From DAOTTY01 sp034437575 (GTDB lineage: Bacteria > Chloroflexota > Anaerolineae > Aggregatilineales > Phototrophicaceae): DNA of 12,272 nt. The position numbers and the translations under genes are program-made. Below the pieces are notes generated by a model, which saw only the letters and a program-made list of their open reading frames with translations, searched no databases and was not told the origin of the DNA. The DNA is taken from NCBI GenBank assembly GCA_034437575.1, contig DAOTTY010000318.1:1-12272 (forward strand), in the 5' to 3' direction. Within the stretch, counting starts at the first letter, position 1. Each line of letters begins with the position of its first letter. This document shows positions 11,938-12,272 of this stretch, piece after piece.

Positions 11938-12105
11938 TCAGCGACGACGCCTGCGCGGGGGCACTGGAATCGGCACAGGGACGCGGGCTGGCCTTTGTTG
12001 CGGTTGTGGACTGAGAAGACGATCCAAATCGTCTAAAAACTCGCGTGTGCGGTCTGCCACTTCGTCTAGCAAACTGCGCTTTTCCTGCTTACCCTTGTCC
12101 ATCAT
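11938..12105 (-). CDS. small protein (55 aa): charged helix plus Pro/Arg tail
   Basis: The frame starts with a double ATG (12105-12103 and 12102-12100) after CAGGATG at a good distance, and runs 55 codons to TGA. Residues 3-31 are a highly charged amphipathic helix (KGKQEKRSLLDEVADRTREF, then LDDLDRLL). Residues 33-50 are Pro/Gln/Val-rich with alternating P-V-P-V-P, and the protein ends in five arginines. There is no signal peptide or membrane segment. A dedicated terminator follows. The shape suggests a small protein whose basic tail binds nucleic acid or the ribosome and whose helix mediates pairing, but I recognise no family. Its position between a tRNA gene and leuS makes a link to translation conceivable, on position only. 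Five consecutive Arg codons could slow translation near the stop. The clean start, length and terminator make it a credible gene. Confidence 0.6.
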   Translation of the reverse strand: MMDKGKQEKRSLLDEVADRTREFLDDLDRLLSPQPQQRPARVPVPIPVPPRRRRR

Positions 12106-12141
12106 AATGAAACATCCTGCTCTGGCTACGATAAATTAGAC

Positions 12142-12174
12142 AAAAAGTCCCAGTCTTTATCCCAGGATGGGGCT
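12142..12174 (-). terminator. weak terminator-like hairpin after tRNA-Ala
   Basis: On the minus strand AGCCCCA (12174-12168) can pair with TGGGACT (12152-12146) with one C-A mismatch, around a 15-base loop, and TTTTT (12146-12142) follows. It is placed where the tRNA transcript should end, about 20 bases after the mature 3' end. The stem is imperfect, so the call is tentative. Confidence 0.3.
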
Positions 12175-12190
12175 TTGCGGGTGCATGTTG

Positions 12191-12263
12191 TGGACCTAAA
12201 GAGACTCGAACTCTTGACCTCTTCAATGCCATTGAAGCGCTCTCCCAACTGAGCTATAGGCCC
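12191..12263 (-). tRNA. tRNA-Ala, anticodon GGC
   Basis: The minus strand folds into a full cloverleaf. The acceptor stem GGGCCTA pairs with TAGGTCC, including G3-U70, the identity base pair for alanyl-tRNA synthetase. The D arm is GCTC/GAGC, and the anticodon arm CTTCA/TGAAG holds the loop ATGGCAT, so the anticodon is GGC and it reads GCC and GCU. The T arm is AAGAG-TTCGAGT-CTCTT. The discriminator is A73 and the genomic bases after it are CAA, so CCA is not encoded and must be added by CCA-adding enzyme. Length is 73 nt. It stands 85 bases upstream of the small 55-residue gene on the same strand. Confidence 0.97.
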
Positions 12264-12272
12264 TTGCATTAC

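Noticed and set aside
10363..12036. A 557-codon open frame on the plus strand opposite leuS
   Set aside because: It is the antisense shadow of leuS, whose protein has every conserved LeuRS motif. The antisense product has no recognisable domain and crosses the leuS promoter, the terminator and the small upstream gene.

Overview
This window reads as bacterial chromosome of moderately high G+C. The best guess at a source is a Chloroflexota (Anaerolineae-like) bacterium. That rests on a T-box controlled pheST locus, a cysteine-less LeuRS zinc region, PsbP-like tandem-domain anchored proteins and GT87-like membrane proteins occurring together. It is an inference from family resemblance, not from a database match, and I hold it only moderately.

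Left end (1-1353): a run of small, densely packed minus-strand genes. The first transcribed is a 74-residue excisionase/MerR-type helix-turn-helix protein whose promoter is overlapped by a palindrome. An 80-residue gene follows 4 nt later, then a strong hairpin terminator. Beyond it lie a 120-residue unknown gene, a 39-residue ORF with a near-perfect Shine-Dalgarno, and possibly a 30-residue ORF at the edge. This has the look of the end of a prophage, integrated plasmid or other accessory island that continues to the left of the window, but no integrase, att site or transposase is visible.

Centre (1428-6683): a phenylalanine-tRNA synthetase operon on the plus strand. A promoter leads into a complete T-box leader with a UUC (Phe) specifier, the conserved T-box sequence with a UGGU bulge, and a 12-bp terminator. 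Then come pheS, a multi-pass membrane protein resembling GT-C/GT87 (DUF2029) mannosyltransferases, and pheT. The membrane gene is tightly spaced between the two synthetase genes, so it should respond to uncharged tRNA-Phe together with them.

Right half (6680-12272): everything is on the minus strand. In transcription order from the right edge there are a tRNA-Ala(GGC), a 55-residue Pro/Arg-tailed small protein with its own terminator, leuS, a GC-rich intergenic palindrome, a membrane-anchored protein with two similar extracytoplasmic domains behind a very good sigma-70-type promoter, and a SAM-dependent methyltransferase. The methyltransferase ends tail-to-tail with pheT, sharing the four bases TTAA as both stop codons.

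Most of the window is therefore translation machinery (PheRS, LeuRS, tRNA-Ala). The features that deserve a second look are the T-box controlled membrane glycosyltransferase-like gene inside pheST, the small-gene cassette on the left, and the short R/P-rich gene between the tRNA and leuS. I do not see CRISPR, transposase, toxin-antitoxin or recognised defence genes.
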